A stretch of 6,192 nucleotides of DNA, from positions 1 to 6,192 of the forward strand of contig CALXJN010000062.1 in assembly GCA_944388635.1 (NCBI GenBank), given 5' to 3'. This DNA is from an uncultured Clostridia bacterium (lineage in GTDB: Bacteria; Bacillota; Clostridia; TANB77; CAG-508). Positions 5,525 to 6,192 of the stretch are shown piece after piece; position 1 is the first letter of the stretch; each line of letters opens with the position of its first letter. Below the pieces are notes generated by a model. That model had not been told where the DNA came from. It saw only the letters and a program-made list of their open reading frames with translations, and searched no databases. The position numbers and the translations under genes are program-made.

Positions 5525-6192
5525 ATGAGGATCGAGTACAGACATGTAAAAGCTACCAACGAGGTGTTTAGGCATCTCAACAACCTGCGTCGGTGGACGT
5601 CGTTTTCTGCGCAGCCCAAGTACAATGAGCTCTCTAAGCAGTCGTTGAACTGCATTGCGGCTTTCTTGCTCGCTGGGTTTGCTGAAAATGAAGGAAAAGT
5701 CGTTCGTTACGAGCGTTTTCCGAAAATTGCCCTTTATCGGGCGTATCAGAAAGCCAATGTGCTTTTCGACACACCTGAGCACATCATTGATGATGTGTGC
5801 AAACTGGGCGAGATTCAGCGCGATGCATTTGATGCGGCAACGCGTGAAATCATCGTCGAAGAAGCCGGCGAAAGTTTTGCAACCTTCCTGAGTGAGGGCT
5901 GTGGTACTTTCGAAGAAAGCATTTATAAGGCAGCAACCAAAGTTGCAACTTTGGTTGAGCTAATGGAGATTAGCTCGGCAATCTCTCCGCAGAATTATTT
6001 GCGGAAGAGCCAGGAAGTCTCCCGTGCACTCCAGCCTTATTATCAGGCAGTTCCCGGTTTGGAATACGTTGCGGATAGCAACGGTCCTATCTTTGCAGTC
6101 CTGCAGGTGATTTCTCACTTGCGCAACAGGACTAGGTGGGCGGCTCATTCGTACGTAATCGACTGCTCTGTTTTGGGGCACTTGTTCGACAC
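5525..6192 (+). CDS. HD-domain-like (YfbR-type fold) protein lacking the HD metal ligands, 3' end outside window
   Basis: The frame runs from ATG 5525, behind a near-perfect Shine-Dalgarno, to the window end with 222 residues and no stop. The order of blocks resembles E. coli YfbR, an HD-domain 5'-deoxynucleotidase: FRHLNNLRRW (15-24) for the RW region, LSKQSLN (36-42) where YfbR has the EHS motif, IALYRAYQK (68-76) where it has the YHDxxE helix, and YKAATKVATLVELMEI (134-149) where it has KQAD. The metal ligands His, His-Asp and Asp thus correspond to Q39, R72-A73 and T138, so the classical activity is probably absent. A C-terminal block RNRTRW (201-205 region) and DCSVLGH (213-219) is not part of short YfbR. 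No signal peptide or membrane helix is evident. GC and codon use (CGT, CTG, GCG, GGC common) differ sharply from the minus-strand genes. The fold is inferred by eye; the function is unknown. Confidence 0.6.
   Translation, partial: MRIEYRHVKATNEVFRHLNNLRRWTSFSAQPKYNELSKQSLNCIAAFLLAGFAENEGKVVRYERFPKIALYRAYQKANVLFDTPEHIIDDVCKLGEIQRDAFDAATREIIVEEAGESFATFLSEGCGTFEESIYKAATKVATLVELMEISSAISPQNYLRKSQEVSRALQPYYQAVPGLEYVADSNGPIFAVLQVISHLRNRTRWAAHSYVIDCSVLGHLFD

Noticed and set aside
5435..5782. Minus-strand open frames over the start of the HD-like gene
   Set aside because: They are antisense to a frame with a promoter, a strong Shine-Dalgarno and a recognisable domain layout, and lack start signals of their own.

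Overview
The left 5.4 kb of this window looks like the chromosome of a low-GC Bacillota, probably a clostridial or gut-type lineage. It is very AT-rich (for example 9 G+C in the 60 bases at 4441-4500). It encodes an AddAB-type recombination subunit, and most genes have strong AGGAGG-like ribosome binding sites. The family assignments come from reading motifs by eye; no search was run.

Layout. A minus-strand gene run is transcribed from about 5345 down to the left edge. In order it holds addB (5340-2000, interrupted), coaD (1991-1521), coaE (1492-896), pgeF (858-103) and the first 23 codons of a further gene (71-1, cut by the window edge). Gaps are 8-37 bases and I see no terminator between the genes, so an operon is likely. 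CoaD and CoaE catalyse the last two steps of coenzyme A synthesis and are adjacent in pathway order. AddB is half of the helicase-nuclease that processes double-strand DNA ends. PgeF is a peptidoglycan-editing laccase-like enzyme.

addB is broken near 2640-2668. The long 892-codon frame stops just before the nuclease domain, and the nuclease domain plus three of the four iron-sulfur cysteines continue in another frame. One frameshift cannot join the two parts, but removing one base at each of two nearby places restores a textbook 1112-residue AddB. This is either two sequencing or assembly errors or a recent real inactivation.

The right 0.75 kb is different. A divergent plus-strand gene (5525 to beyond 6192) has much higher GC (33 of 60 bases at 5581-5640) and different codon use. 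It sits behind a good sigma-70-type promoter (5413-5441) and a leader of about 75 bases. The leader can fold into a 14-bp hairpin with three G-U pairs, then a second hairpin whose loop presents the Shine-Dalgarno sequence; an 11-codon leader ORF ends on that same Shine-Dalgarno. The protein resembles the HD-domain nucleotidase fold of YfbR, but the metal-binding HD residues appear to be replaced. The composition change means either horizontal acquisition or a chimeric contig. This part of the window is the most likely to hold something undescribed.
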